Shown here: positions 1-6,955 of the stretch, one piece after another
Numbering within the stretch: position 1 is the first letter of the stretch
Layout of the letters: the number at the start of each line of letters is the position of its first letter
Assembly (NCBI GenBank): GCA_028692205.1
Contig: JAQUXV010000071.1
Coordinates: 1 to 9,957 of the forward strand
Source of the DNA: Eubacteriales bacterium
GTDB lineage: Bacteria > Bacillota_A > Clostridia > Christensenellales > Aristaeellaceae
Direction of reading: 5' to 3'
Length of the DNA stretch: 9,957 nt
Notes under the pieces: generated by a model
What the model saw: the letters and a program-made list of their open reading frames with translations, nothing else
Database searches by the model: none
What the model was told of the DNA's origin: nothing
Translations under genes and position numbers: made by a program

Positions 1-1175
1 AGGATTTCCAGGCGGCCAACAACCTGACCGCGGACGGCGTGGCCGGCACGAAAACGCAGGAAGCCGTATACGGCTATTATGCCGTCCCCAAAAGCAGCAC
101 CAGCAGTTCGAGCAGCTCCAGCAGCAGCTCCAGTTCCAGCAGCAGTTCGAGCAGCTCCAGCAGTTCCACCAGCTCGACCACCAACAGCTATACCAACGGA
201 AAAACAACGATTTATTTGAAGCTCGGCTCAACGGGCGCGCAGGTGAAAATACTGCAAAACCGGCTGATTGTGCTGGGCTACTTAAGCGGCACCGCGGATG
301 GCACTTTTGCCGAAACGACCGAAGCGGCGGTTGTCGCCTTCCAGAAGCGCAACTCCATTTATTCGGACGGCATTGCCGGGCCGACCACGCTTACCAAGCT
401 GTACTCGTCCTCGGCGAAAAAGGCCAGTTCGGTCGTTGCCAATCTGGGTTCGCTGAAACCCGGCATGAATGGGAGCGGCGTGCGCGCCCTGCAATCGAAA
501 CTGAAGGAACTTGGGTACTATACCGGCTCGGTTGACGGCGATTACGGTGATGGAACCGAAGCGGCCGTGAAGGCCTTCCAGGTGGATCACGGCCTGACGG
601 CCGACGGTATCGCAGGGAAAGCGACGCTGAACGCGCTGTATAGCGCTACGGGCACGGGCGGCAGCAGCAGCTCGGGTACCGACCCCGACACGTATGCGCA
701 AAGCGCATCCACCAACGGGTACTCCACCATTTCCAGCACCACATCGACGTCCACGGCCAATGTAACCGCGCTGCAAAGCGCGCTGTCCAGCACTGGCTAC
801 TATAGCAGCGCGCTGGACGGGGACTACGGCTCGAAGACCGTTGAAGCCGTGAAGAGCTTCCAGTCGGCCAAGGGCTTGCGCGTTACCGGCGTAGCCGGGC
901 CGACCACCCAGCGGCTGCTGTACGGCGGCACCAGCGAAAGCGGTTCGTATACCAAACTGCAGCTGGGTTCCACGGGGACGTCGGTGAAGAACCTGCAGTA
1001 TACGCTGTATGAGCTTCAGTATTACGATGGCAACATTACCGGCACGTACGACGAGGCCACGAAGGACGCCGTGATGCTGTTCCAGGAAGTGAACGGCCTC
1101 ACCATCGACGGCGTGGCTGGGCAGGACACCCTGCGCAGGCTGTACAGCAGCAACGCCAAACCCTGCAACATCTAA
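1..1175 (+). CDS. Peptidoglycan-binding (PG_binding_1) repeat protein, 5' end outside window
   Basis: The frame is open from base 3, so the gene starts upstream; the GTG at 39 lies inside a repeat and is not a start. The visible part begins in the tail of one PG_binding_1 repeat (FQ...LTADGVAG...T at 6-80). A run of 22 consecutive serines follows (102-167), then four further repeats at about 207-410, 445-640, 740-920 and 950-1150. Each shows the family pattern LQ..L..LGYY.G..DG.YG..T..AV..FQ...GL..DG.AG..T...LY. Such domains bind peptidoglycan and serve as wall anchors or targeting modules for hydrolases. No catalytic domain is visible; one may lie in the missing N-terminal part. The protein is probably exported and wall-bound (inference). 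The third full repeat has lost the leading LK.G..G motif and is preceded by a Ser/Gly/Thr linker. The stop is TAA at 1173. Confidence 0.9.
   Translation, partial: DFQAANNLTADGVAGTKTQEAVYGYYAVPKSSTSSSSSSSSSSSSSSSSSSSSSSTSSTTNSYTNGKTTIYLKLGSTGAQVKILQNRLIVLGYLSGTADGTFAETTEAAVVAFQKRNSIYSDGIAGPTTLTKLYSSSAKKASSVVANLGSLKPGMNGSGVRALQSKLKELGYYTGSVDGDYGDGTEAAVKAFQVDHGLTADGIAGKATLNALYSATGTGGSSSSGTDPDTYAQSASTNGYSTISSTTSTSTANVTALQSALSSTGYYSSALDGDYGSKTVEAVKSFQSAKGLRVTGVAGPTTQRLLYGGTSESGSYTKLQLGSTGTSVKNLQYTLYELQYYDGNITGTYDEATKDAVMLFQEVNGLTIDGVAGQDTLRRLYSSNAKPCNI
101..163 (+). repeat. 24-bp direct repeat in polyserine linker coding sequence
   Basis: Bases 101-124 and 140-163 are identical (24 of 24) and begin CAGCAGTTCGAG. 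They lie inside a tract made only of AGC/AGT/TCC/TCG serine codons, with 15 bp between copies. Such tracts can change length by slippage or recombination, which would lengthen or shorten the linker in steps of 13 residues without changing frame (39-bp period). Confidence 0.8.
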
Positions 1176-1317
1176 CCGGTAAAACGCGCAAATCCCGCGC
1201 GGCGGCGCACAGGTTCGCACCTTTCGGTTTTCCGGAAAAACCGTCAGGAAATCTGCGCGCGCCACACAACGGGATTGCTGTTGGGCCGGGTTACGGTTTT
1301 CTTGAATAGCGCAAAGC

Positions 1318-1346
1318 GGGTCCGGCATAACGCCGGGCCCTTTTTT
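1318..1346 (+). terminator. Intrinsic terminator hairpin, upstream of serine hydrolase
   Basis: GGGTCCGGC (1318-1326) pairs with GCCGGGCCC (1332-1340) around the loop ATAAC, a 9-bp stem with one G-T wobble, followed directly by six T's (1341-1346). It probably ends the transcript of the peptidoglycan-binding gene. Only 33 bases separate the T-run from the ATG of the next gene, so it could also act as an attenuator in that gene's leader. The rest of 1176-1317 has a 7-bp stem at 1225-1243 without a T-run and no convincing promoter. Confidence 0.8.
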
Positions 1347-1379
1347 ACCGGAGAATGCGGAAAGGAGGGCGATAACCGA

Positions 1380-2732
1380 ATGAAAGGGTATTGGCGATGC
1401 GCCGCCGTGCTGTTGGCAGTGATCGTGCTTCTTTCCCCCGGGCTAACCGCGGCCGCGGAACAAACGGCCGACCCGGCGTTTACCGCAGTTGTTACGGAAC
1501 CGCCTTTAACCGGTACGGAAGAGGACGCAAACGAGGAAGTGACCGACGCGCAGAAAGCGCAGGAGGAAGCCGCGCTTTCTACCCTGCAGGACGACGGTAC
1601 GCTGAGCGCGCAGCAAAAGCTGGATGCGCTGTTTAAGCGTTTCAAAACCCTGGGGGCTTGCGTATGCGTGATCGAAAACGGCGCGATAACCCATACGTAC
1701 TGCTACGGCGTCATCAAACCGAAAGGCGACGCCATTACCCCGGAAACGATGTTTCGGGTCGGGTCGATCAGCAAAATGGTGACGGCCATGGGGATTATGC
1801 GGCTGGTGGAAGACGGTTATGCGGAACTGGACGAGGATCTGTCCGAGCTGATCGGCGAAACCATTCGCAATCCGTATTACCCCGACGCGGTACTGACCCT
1901 GCGCCAACTGATGACGCATACCGCCGGACTGCGGGACAGCGGTTACTACAGGCTGGCGGTTCAGGGAAAGGGCACGCCGCTTAACGAGCTGCTGGGGAAG
2001 GACAGCTGCCGTTACCTGTTCTACCAAAACGGGCAACCCGGCACGACGCACGAATACTCCAATTTCGGGGGCGGGCTGCTGGGTGTGATCATCGAGAACC
2101 TGACGGGGCAGACGGTGGACGAATATATGAACCAAACAATTTTCGAGCCGTTGGGCATCACGGCGGGGTATCAGGGGGAACTGCTGCCCGCCGACGCGAC
2201 GGTGTCGGATACGTACGCCATGCCCTCCAAAAGGAAAACGTCGTCCGTACGGGAGGACGGCTGGGCAAAAACTGTGCCGGAACCCATGTTGGACTATGTG
2301 ATTACCGCGGGCAAGCTGACGATTTCCGCTCCGGATTTGGCAAAACTATTGATTGTGCTCTGCGACGGGGGCGTTTACGGCGATACAAGACTTTTGAAAG
2401 AGAGCACGGTCACGCTGATGCGGACGCCCCAGAACGGAATCGGCTCGGTAACGGGCAACAGCGACTGGGGGCTGAATATGATCCCGCTGCAGGACGTGAT
2501 GGTTGAGGGCCGGACAATGTACGGCCACGGCGGCAAGGCAAACGGCATGCTCTGCACCGCCTACTTCGACCCGACCGACCGAACCGGCGTGGTGATGCTG
2601 ACCAACGGCTGCAATAACCGGCCTGTAAGCAACGATGTGGGCTTGCTGAGCCTGCTCACCGTGCGGCTGTGCTACTCGGAATGGATTGACGACCGCCATG
2701 TTACGGAGGACCCCTGGCTGGTAACAAAATAG
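1380..2732 (+). CDS. Exported serine hydrolase, beta-lactamase / penicillin-binding-protein-like family
   Basis: Protein of 450 aa. I chose ATG 1380 because AAAGGAGGG lies 10-15 bases upstream and because it opens on a signal peptide: MKGYWR, a hydrophobic core to about residue 20, and a likely cut after TAAA (26). An acidic linker (about 45-72) precedes the Beta-lactamase family (PF00144) domain. All three active-site elements are present: SxxK as S129-I-S-K132 (nucleophile S129), YxN as Y226-S-N228, and HGG at 383-385 in the place of KTG. Family members are class C beta-lactamases, D,D-carboxypeptidases, esterases and D-aminopeptidases; HGG fits the esterase/peptidase-like members as well as class C-like ones, so antibiotic resistance should not be assumed. 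It probably acts outside the membrane on wall peptides or small esters (inference). The stop is TAG at 2730, and no clear terminator follows. Confidence 0.88.
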   Translation: MKGYWRCAAVLLAVIVLLSPGLTAAAEQTADPAFTAVVTEPPLTGTEEDANEEVTDAQKAQEEAALSTLQDDGTLSAQQKLDALFKRFKTLGACVCVIENGAITHTYCYGVIKPKGDAITPETMFRVGSISKMVTAMGIMRLVEDGYAELDEDLSELIGETIRNPYYPDAVLTLRQLMTHTAGLRDSGYYRLAVQGKGTPLNELLGKDSCRYLFYQNGQPGTTHEYSNFGGGLLGVIIENLTGQTVDEYMNQTIFEPLGITAGYQGELLPADATVSDTYAMPSKRKTSSVREDGWAKTVPEPMLDYVITAGKLTISAPDLAKLLIVLCDGGVYGDTRLLKESTVTLMRTPQNGIGSVTGNSDWGLNMIPLQDVMVEGRTMYGHGGKANGMLCTAYFDPTDRTGVVMLTNGCNNRPVSNDVGLLSLLTVRLCYSEWIDDRHVTEDPWLVTK

Positions 2733-2923
2733 AAAAAGTTTTCATATGCCTGCGGCCGACAGAAAATAGAATGTCAATTTGAGCCGACAGGTAGACTAAT
2801 ATTACATGCTAAATTTTAGTAAACTTGCTGAACGGCTTTGATATATACGGTTCTGTTGGTTTTAATATTATTTTTTTCCTGTAGAAAAAGGGGAGGATTC
2901 GGGGATTTCTTCCCATGCTGGAA
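2733..2923 (+). other. AT-rich intergenic region upstream of the AraC-family gene
   Basis: No gene is visible here. The region is clearly more AT-rich than its flanks. GCCGACAG occurs twice as a direct repeat (2755-2762 and 2783-2790, 28 bp start to start), which could be a regulator site, but 8 bp is short. There is a T-run at about 2872-2878 without a good GC hairpin ahead of it, so I do not call a terminator for the serine hydrolase. Confidence 0.4.
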
Positions 2924-2952
2924 TTGACAACAAACCAAAGGGAACGTATAAT
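2924..2952 (+). promoter_or_regulatory. Perfect sigma-A consensus promoter for the AraC-family gene
   Basis: TTGACA (2924-2929), exactly 17 bases, then TATAAT (2947-2952). This matches the vegetative sigma consensus at 12 of 12 positions with the ideal spacing. Transcription should start near 2959, giving a leader of about 90 nt before GTG 3051. The leader can form a 6-bp hairpin GTCCGC/GCGGAC (3005-3010 with 3021-3026). Confidence 0.88.
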
Positions 2953-3050
2953 GTTGGTGTTTGCCGCACGAAACATGCGCCTTTCACGCTGTGCGCCGAA
3001 CCTTGTCCGCTCTGCACGGGGCGGACGCATATGGAAAGCGAGGAAACGAA

Positions 3051-3947
3051 GTGGCTTGTATTCAGTTTATACCCAAACCGCCGGTGATTAACGATGGCGA
3101 TCCCGGCGTGTTTGTACAGGGCACCCACATGCCGGCTCCGTTGGTGGAGGCGAGCGGCGTTTGGATACACAGCGCCGGCAGCGCGATACTGCAGCAGCAA
3201 AACTATCGGCTCTACACCTGTGATAAATGGTTGTGGATGATCGTGGACGAGGGCGCCGCGTGCTTCACCCTGCGGGATGAGGAAACCGAGCTGAGCAAGG
3301 GCGAGTGCATGGTAATCCCGCCCAACACCGAGGGCTGTGGGCTGAAAAACGCGCGGGATGCGCGCCTGCTGTGGCTGACGATCGACGGGCCGCTGAGCTC
3401 GGATTTCCTGAAGGAAATGAACGCCTTTAACGATGTGCCCGCCCGGCAGGGCACGCTGCCTTCGCAGGTAATCCTGTCCCGGCAGATTGTGCAGGTGCTG
3501 GTGCGCCACACGGGCAGCAGCGATGCGAGTTTCCAGCTGGGCCAGCTTTTGTGGGGCCTGCTGGCCGCCCACAGCGGCCAGAGCGTCGCCATGAGCGCTA
3601 CGCTGAGCCACGAAATCGCCCGCGTGGTGGATACCATGCGCGCCTGCCAGTATCGGGATTCGTTCTCGCTGGCGGATATGGCGGCCATCAGCCGCATGCC
3701 GGTGGAGACGTTCCGCAAGCGTTTCTCCTCGGAGCTGGGCATTCCCCCGCTGGCTTATTTGCAGTTCCTGAAGATGGAGCGCGCCAAAACGCTGCTGCGG
3801 GGCGGCATGAACGTGAAGCAGACCGGCATCGAGATCGGCATGCCCGATCCCTATCACTTCAGCAAGCAGTTCAAGCATGTTGTGGGCATGAGCCCCACCG
3901 CGTACCTGAAGCACGTTGGCTGCTCCGGCAAGGATAAGAACAATTAA
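3051..3947 (+). CDS. AraC-family transcriptional regulator
   Basis: Protein of 298 aa starting at GTG 3051, with GCGAGG about 8 bases upstream. The frame is open back to TTG 2961, but that lies at the predicted transcription start and adds 30 residues that do not resemble the family. Residues of about 35-115 look like a cupin-type AraC ligand domain (beta-rich, with GECMVIPPNTEG at 84-95). Residues of about 190-290 hold the paired helix-turn-helix: SLADMAAISRM...FRKRFSSELG (206-230), then VKQTGIEIGMPDPYHFSKQFKHVVGMSP (255-282), which is the classic AraC signature. It should bind DNA as a dimer in answer to a small ligand, often a sugar. Neither ligand nor target can be read here; the neighbouring genes are separate units, so it may act elsewhere or on itself. 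The stop is TAA at 3945. Confidence 0.92.
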   Translation: MACIQFIPKPPVINDGDPGVFVQGTHMPAPLVEASGVWIHSAGSAILQQQNYRLYTCDKWLWMIVDEGAACFTLRDEETELSKGECMVIPPNTEGCGLKNARDARLLWLTIDGPLSSDFLKEMNAFNDVPARQGTLPSQVILSRQIVQVLVRHTGSSDASFQLGQLLWGLLAAHSGQSVAMSATLSHEIARVVDTMRACQYRDSFSLADMAAISRMPVETFRKRFSSELGIPPLAYLQFLKMERAKTLLRGGMNVKQTGIEIGMPDPYHFSKQFKHVVGMSPTAYLKHVGCSGKDKNN

Positions 3948-3978
3948 ACCGGAACGTTCCCGGAACAATCCGTACACG

Positions 3979-4011
3979 AAACGCCGCCTTTCTTTAGGAA
4001 AGGCGGCGTTT
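3979..4011. terminator. Bidirectional intrinsic terminator between convergent genes
   Basis: AAACGCCGCCTTTC (3979-3992) pairs perfectly with GAAAGGCGGCGTTT (3998-4011), a 14-bp stem around a 5-nt loop TTTAG. The A/T ends give a short U-run in either direction. It follows the AraC-family gene by 32 bases and is also the first strong hairpin met by leftward transcription from mnmG. Confidence 0.85.
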
Positions 4012-4266
4012 ATCGGTTGAAAAGCAAGCAGCTTTATCAGCTTGTTGCGGGGCCGTTTCGGCGGCCGTTATCATGGGCTTCAACAGGTTCAGCGTCGGCT
4101 GCTCCGGCAGAGAGGCCGTATAGCTGCCGGGCTTCGATACGGCAGGAACCGCGAGCGCCTTGGCTACGAAGGAGGCAGAAGGCGTATCGGTATCGCACGG
4201 ATATTCCATGGCGAGGGCAGGGATTAAACTGCCGCATGGGCGATGCGTTACAAGCGGGGAAAACGG
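4012..4266 (-). other. mnmG 3' region with an open frame continuing past the stop
   Basis: No clear gene. On the minus strand the mnmG reading frame stays open for about 90 codons after its TGA (4267-4269), to a TAA at 3994-3996 inside the terminator loop. The codons are mostly GC-ending, like real genes here. The only inner ATG (4209) has no ribosome binding site, and the protein sequence (rich in A, P, T and S) matches no family I know. It may be a gene remnant or chance; plus-strand frames are arginine-rich and look like shadows. Confidence 0.35.
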
Positions 4267-6168
4267 TCAAGTCGATGGTTTCCGCTTCTCCTCATCCCGA
4301 AGCTTTTTCAGCCAGATCATCAGCACGGCGACGTCCGCCGGGTTCACCCCGGGGATGCGCCCGGCCTGGCTCAGGCTGCGCGGTCTGCGGGCGGTCAGCT
4401 TTTGCCGCGCCTCGATGCGCAGGCTGGTAATATCGGCGTAATCCAGCTTTTCGGGGATCAGCCACGCTTCGGTCTCCCGTGCGCGGGCCACCTGCTGGCG
4501 CTCCTTTTCCAGATAGCCTTCGTACTTCACGTTCAGTTCCGCCTGCGCGCGCGCGTCGGCGGGCGATTCGTCCAGCTCCGGCAGCATCTGCGCAAGAGCG
4601 TCAAGGTCGATCTTCGGGCGGCGCAGCAGCTCGGTGGCCGAATAGCTTAATTCGCTGGGGGCTTCGCCGTGGCTTTCCAGCCACGCGTTGCGCTCCGGCG
4701 TGGCTTTCAGGCGCAGCTCGTTCAGGCGCCGGGTCAGGTTTTCAGTCGCTTTGCGCTTGCGCTCCATCAACTGTAAACGGTGTTCGCTTGCCAGCCCGCA
4801 GCGCACGCCCAGCTCGGTCAGGCGCAGGTCGGCGTTGTCCTGCCGAAGCAGCAGGCGGTGCTCGGCGCGCCCCGTCATCATGCGGTACGGCTCGTCCACA
4901 CCCTTCACGGTCAGGTCGTCCACCATCACGCCGATGTAGGCCATATCCCGCGTGAGGATCAGCGGCTCGCGCTCCAGCAGCTTGCACGCCGCGTTAATGC
5001 CCGCAAGAAGGCCCTGCGCGGCGGCTTCCTCATACCCGCTGGTGCCGTTGACCTGCCCGGCGAAGTACAGCCCCGGCACGCGGCGGCTTTCCAGCGTGAG
5101 GCGCAGCTCGGTCGGGTCGATACAGTCGTATTCAATGGCATAGGCCAGCCGGGTCAGTACCACGCGGTGCAGGCCGGGCAGGGTGCGGTACATGGGCCAC
5201 TGCACGCGCTCCGGCAGGCTGGAACTAAGCCCCTGCGGGTACCATTCCGGCGAGTTGAGGCCCTCCGGCTCCAGAAAAATCTGGTGGCGGTCCTTATCCG
5301 GGAATTTGCGTATTTTATCCTCGATGCTCGGGCAATAGCGCGCGCCCGTACCCTTGATGTCTCCGCGCACCATGGGGCTTAAATGCAGGTTTTCGCGGAT
5401 GATGCTGTGCGTTTCCTCATTGGTGTAGGTTAAGTAGCAGCGGCGGCGGTTGACCATGGGGAAGGCTACGCCGCACTCCGGCGCCTGCGCCACGGTGAGA
5501 AACGAAAACGGGGTGATCGGGTCGTCGCCCTCCTGCGGCTCCATCTCGTCAAAATCGATGGAGCGCACATCCAGCCGGGCGGGCGTGCCGGTTTTGAAGC
5601 GGCGTAGGGCAAAGCCGAGGTTTTCCAGCGATTCGCTAAGCCCCTCAGCGCGAAGAAGCCCCTGCGGGCCGCTGTTTTTGGAGTATTCGCCGATGATGAT
5701 GCGGCTTTTCAGGTACACGCCGCCGCACACGATGCAAGCGCGGCAGGGCACCACATCCCCGGTCATGGTTTTCACGCCGGAAACCTGCCCGTTTTGGGTG
5801 AGGATGTCCATCGCCTCGCCCTGCCGAACCGTAAGGTGGTCGGTGGTAAACAGGGTGGCGAGCATCTCCTCATGGTAGCGGCGCTTATCCGCCTGCGCGC
5901 GCAGGCTGTGCACGGCGGGGCCTTTGCCGATGTTGAGCATCCGGCTTTGCAAAAAAGTACGGTCGATGGCCAGCCCCATCTGCCCGCCCAGCGCGTCCAG
6001 CTCCCGCACCAGATGGCCCTTGCCGGTGCCGCCGACGGCGGGGTTGCAGGGCATCAGGGCGACGCTGTTCACATCCAGCGTGAGCAGCAGGGTTTCCAGC
6101 CCCATGCGGGCGCAGGCAAGCGCGGCTTCGCAGCCCGCGTGGCCCGCCCCGATGACGATTACATCCAT
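4267..6168 (-). CDS. mnmG: tRNA uridine-5-carboxymethylaminomethyl modification enzyme MnmG (GidA)
   Basis: Protein of 633 aa, near the usual 620-630. With MnmE it makes the cmnm5/mnm5 group at the wobble uridine (U34) of certain tRNAs, using FAD, NADH and methylenetetrahydrofolate; it is cytoplasmic. [16 protein letters not shown] opens the Rossmann FAD fold (G7-x-G9-x-x-G12). [18 protein letters not shown] (39-56) and YCPSIEDKI (278-286) are the two GidA signatures; C41 and C279 match the two functionally important cysteines of the E. coli enzyme. [20 protein letters not shown] (375-394) and the C-terminal MnmE/tRNA-binding region ending [18 protein letters not shown] are also present. I chose ATG 6168 because AAAGGA precedes it by 10 bases and it starts exactly at the FAD motif; an open extension to 6243 would run into the promoter. 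Neither mnmE nor rsmG, its common partners, is adjacent. Confidence 0.97.
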   Translation of the reverse strand: MDVIVIGAGHAGCEAALACARMGLETLLLTLDVNSVALMPCNPAVGGTGKGHLVRELDALGGQMGLAIDRTFLQSRMLNIGKGPAVHSLRAQADKRRYHEEMLATLFTTDHLTVRQGEAMDILTQNGQVSGVKTMTGDVVPCRACIVCGGVYLKSRIIIGEYSKNSGPQGLLRAEGLSESLENLGFALRRFKTGTPARLDVRSIDFDEMEPQEGDDPITPFSFLTVAQAPECGVAFPMVNRRRCYLTYTNEETHSIIRENLHLSPMVRGDIKGTGARYCPSIEDKIRKFPDKDRHQIFLEPEGLNSPEWYPQGLSSSLPERVQWPMYRTLPGLHRVVLTRLAYAIEYDCIDPTELRLTLESRRVPGLYFAGQVNGTSGYEEAAAQGLLAGINAACKLLEREPLILTRDMAYIGVMVDDLTVKGVDEPYRMMTGRAEHRLLLRQDNADLRLTELGVRCGLASEHRLQLMERKRKATENLTRRLNELRLKATPERNAWLESHGEAPSELSYSATELLRRPKIDLDALAQMLPELDESPADARAQAELNVKYEGYLEKERQQVARARETEAWLIPEKLDYADITSLRIEARQKLTARRPRSLSQAGRIPGVNPADVAVLMIWLKKLRDEEKRKPST

Positions 6169-6195
6169 GTACAGTACATCCTTTGCGTGATCGTA

Positions 6196-6210
6196 CGCCG
6201 GTTTCCGGCG
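6196..6210 (-). promoter_or_regulatory. Hairpin at the 5' end of the mnmG transcript
   Basis: CGCCGG and CCGGCG form a perfect 6-bp stem around a 3-nt loop, beginning within a base or two of the predicted start of mnmG transcription (about 6211). A hairpin at the very 5' end can protect an mRNA from decay; that role is inference. Confidence 0.45.
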
Positions 6211-6217
6211 CAGGGTT

Positions 6218-6247
6218 ATTGTACGACATTTGTTTAAGCCCATGCAA
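6218..6247 (-). promoter_or_regulatory. mnmG promoter
   Basis: Read on the minus strand: TTGCAT (6247-6242), 18 bases, TACAAT (6223-6218). This lies about 50 bases upstream of the mnmG ATG and gives a leader of about 43 nt. Confidence 0.7.
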
Positions 6248-6278
6248 GTTTTTATATATTTATTACCTCGATGACAAA

Positions 6279-6312
6279 ATAAAAGACGCTTTCAATGAAA
6301 AGCGTCTTTTAT
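6279..6312 (-). terminator. Intrinsic terminator, best read leftward
   Basis: Bases 6279-6292 pair perfectly with 6299-6312 (14 bp; core AAAAGACGCTTT) around a 6-nt loop. On the minus strand the stem is followed by TTTTATTTTG, a good U-tract; on the plus strand only TTTTATCC. No known rightward gene precedes it, since mnmG is transcribed away from it, so it suggests a leftward transcript arriving from 6313-6540. Confidence 0.65.
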
Positions 6313-6418
6313 CCATAAGGGTTACACTAATTTTTCAATCCACGTTAACAACTAAAATGGGATAGCTGTAACGACTGGGGAACCAAATCTGTAAAGAATA
6401 GAAAATATCGAACCACTA

Positions 6419-6447
6419 TTGACATATGGAAAAATATGGTCTACAAT
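6419..6447 (+). promoter_or_regulatory. Promoter of the DUF2188-like gene
   Basis: TTGACA (6419-6424), 17 bases, TACAAT (6442-6447): 11 of 12 consensus positions with ideal spacing. Start near 6454, leaving a leader of about 130 nt before ATG 6586. Confidence 0.75.
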
Positions 6448-6541
6448 ATAAATATCCATTAGAGTAACACTTATAAATGACCATTATGAAAGGATGTGAG
6501 GCAAATTGAGAGTATAACCAGTCAAACTCCACCACGAGATT

Positions 6542-6570
6542 ATTGTACCATCCTATAACACATTTAGCAA
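6542..6570 (-). promoter_or_regulatory. Possible leftward promoter inside the DUF2188-like gene's leader
   Basis: On the minus strand: TTGCTA (6570-6565), 17 bases, TACAAT (6547-6542). A transcript from about 6535 would run antisense to the leader and promoter of the small gene and reach the terminator at 6312-6279 (about 260 nt). AT-rich DNA yields promoter-like sequences by chance, hence the moderate score. Confidence 0.35.
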
Positions 6571-6585
6571 GAAAGGCGGAATTAT

Positions 6586-6849
6586 ATGGAAAAAAGCACA
6601 TATAAGCAAGAGACTCTTAAAGGGAAAATGGGATTTCCATACATTGATGCATACAATGTATACCCCGGGGAAAAAGGCGGCTGGAATGTAATTCGTAGCG
6701 GAAATATCCGAGCAAGCTACCATAAAATTAAAAAAGCAGAGGCAGTTGCAATTGCACAAGACCTTTGCGATAAAGAAAAAGCAATCTTATTGATTTTTGA
6801 TAAAAATAAAAACACTATGAATAGACCAAATATAAAATTGAGACGATAA
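6586..6849 (+). CDS. Small DUF2188-like protein
   Basis: Protein of 87 aa. ATG 6586 has an AAAGG-containing site (6572-6576) 9 bases upstream; an inner ATG at 6628 is less well placed. Residues of about 22-75 follow the DUF2188 pattern: a short beta strand (AYNVYP), a GGWNV strand (31-35), a turn and RAS (42-44), a helix starting at KKAEAVAIAQDL (49-60), then the strand AILLIF (66-71) followed by a charged, Asn-rich turn. DUF2188 proteins are small, of unknown function, and common in phages, plasmids and variable chromosomal regions (family knowledge, from memory). The gene is basic and AT-rich, unlike the GC-rich genes on both sides, which suggests it was acquired. It has its own promoter and terminator, so it is a single-gene module. 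No membrane segment or signal peptide. Confidence 0.75.
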   Translation: MEKSTYKQETLKGKMGFPYIDAYNVYPGEKGGWNVIRSGNIRASYHKIKKAEAVAIAQDLCDKEKAILLIFDKNKNTMNRPNIKLRR

Positions 6850-6858
6850 GAATATAGC

Positions 6859-6893
6859 GACGAAGCCTCAACTTTTTGAGTTGAGGCTTCGTT
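6859..6893 (+). terminator. Terminator of the DUF2188-like gene
   Basis: CGAAGCCTCAACT (6861-6873) pairs with AGTTGAGGCTTCG (6879-6891) around the loop TTTTG; A6860-T6892 and G6859-T6893 can extend the stem to 15. It lies 9 bases after the stop codon. The downstream U-run is short, so efficiency is uncertain. Confidence 0.75.
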
Positions 6894-6910
6894 AAATAGC
6901 AGGATGATAA

Positions 6911-6939
6911 TTGCAAACCATCTCTCGAACAGCTATAAT
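6911..6939 (+). promoter_or_regulatory. Promoter of the phosphohexomutase gene
   Basis: TTGCAA (6911-6916), 17 bases, TATAAT (6934-6939). The -10 box is perfect and the spacing ideal. Start near 6946, leader of about 70 nt before ATG 7016. Confidence 0.8.
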
Positions 6940-6955
6940 AGAGTTAATCCATAGT

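Larger units (their letters stand above)
6248..6585. other. AT-rich region between mnmG and the DUF2188-like gene
   Basis: Composition drops sharply to AT-rich here, unlike the coding flanks. It holds a strong hairpin (6279-6312), a rightward promoter (6419-6447), the 130-nt leader of the small gene downstream, and a possible leftward promoter (6542-6570). On the minus strand an open frame of 35 codons (6459-6352, starting MDIYIVDHIF) lies between that promoter and the hairpin, but it has no good ribosome binding site. No known RNA family is recognisable. Confidence 0.4.

Noticed and set aside
101..163. CRISPR-like repetition
   Set aside because: The repeat is serine-coding, in frame, with no unique spacers.
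1200..1245. tRNA T-arm-like string AGGTTCGCACCT and a nearby palindrome
   Set aside because: No acceptor, D or anticodon arms can be assembled around it; the 7-bp palindrome has no T-run.
282..1328. Long minus-strand open frame opposite the peptidoglycan-binding gene
   Set aside because: It is arginine- and glycine-rich, lacks domain features, and mirrors a well-supported repeat protein on the other strand.
1380..2732. Calling the serine hydrolase an antibiotic-resistance beta-lactamase
   Set aside because: The SxxK/YxN/HGG set is shared by esterases and peptidases of the same fold; nothing in the sequence or context shows beta-lactam hydrolysis.
2961..3050. Leaderless TTG start for the AraC-family gene
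   Set aside because: It sits at the predicted transcription start, but the extra 30 residues are unlike the family and GTG 3051 has a ribosome binding site.
2868..3977. Long minus-strand open frame opposite the AraC-family gene
   Set aside because: It runs through the perfect promoter and the terminator, and its histidine/alanine-rich sequence is typical of an antisense shadow of GC-rich codons.
4017..4430. Plus-strand open frames across the mnmG 3' end
   Set aside because: They are arginine-rich, have no ribosome binding site, and overlap the conserved C-terminal MnmG coding region.
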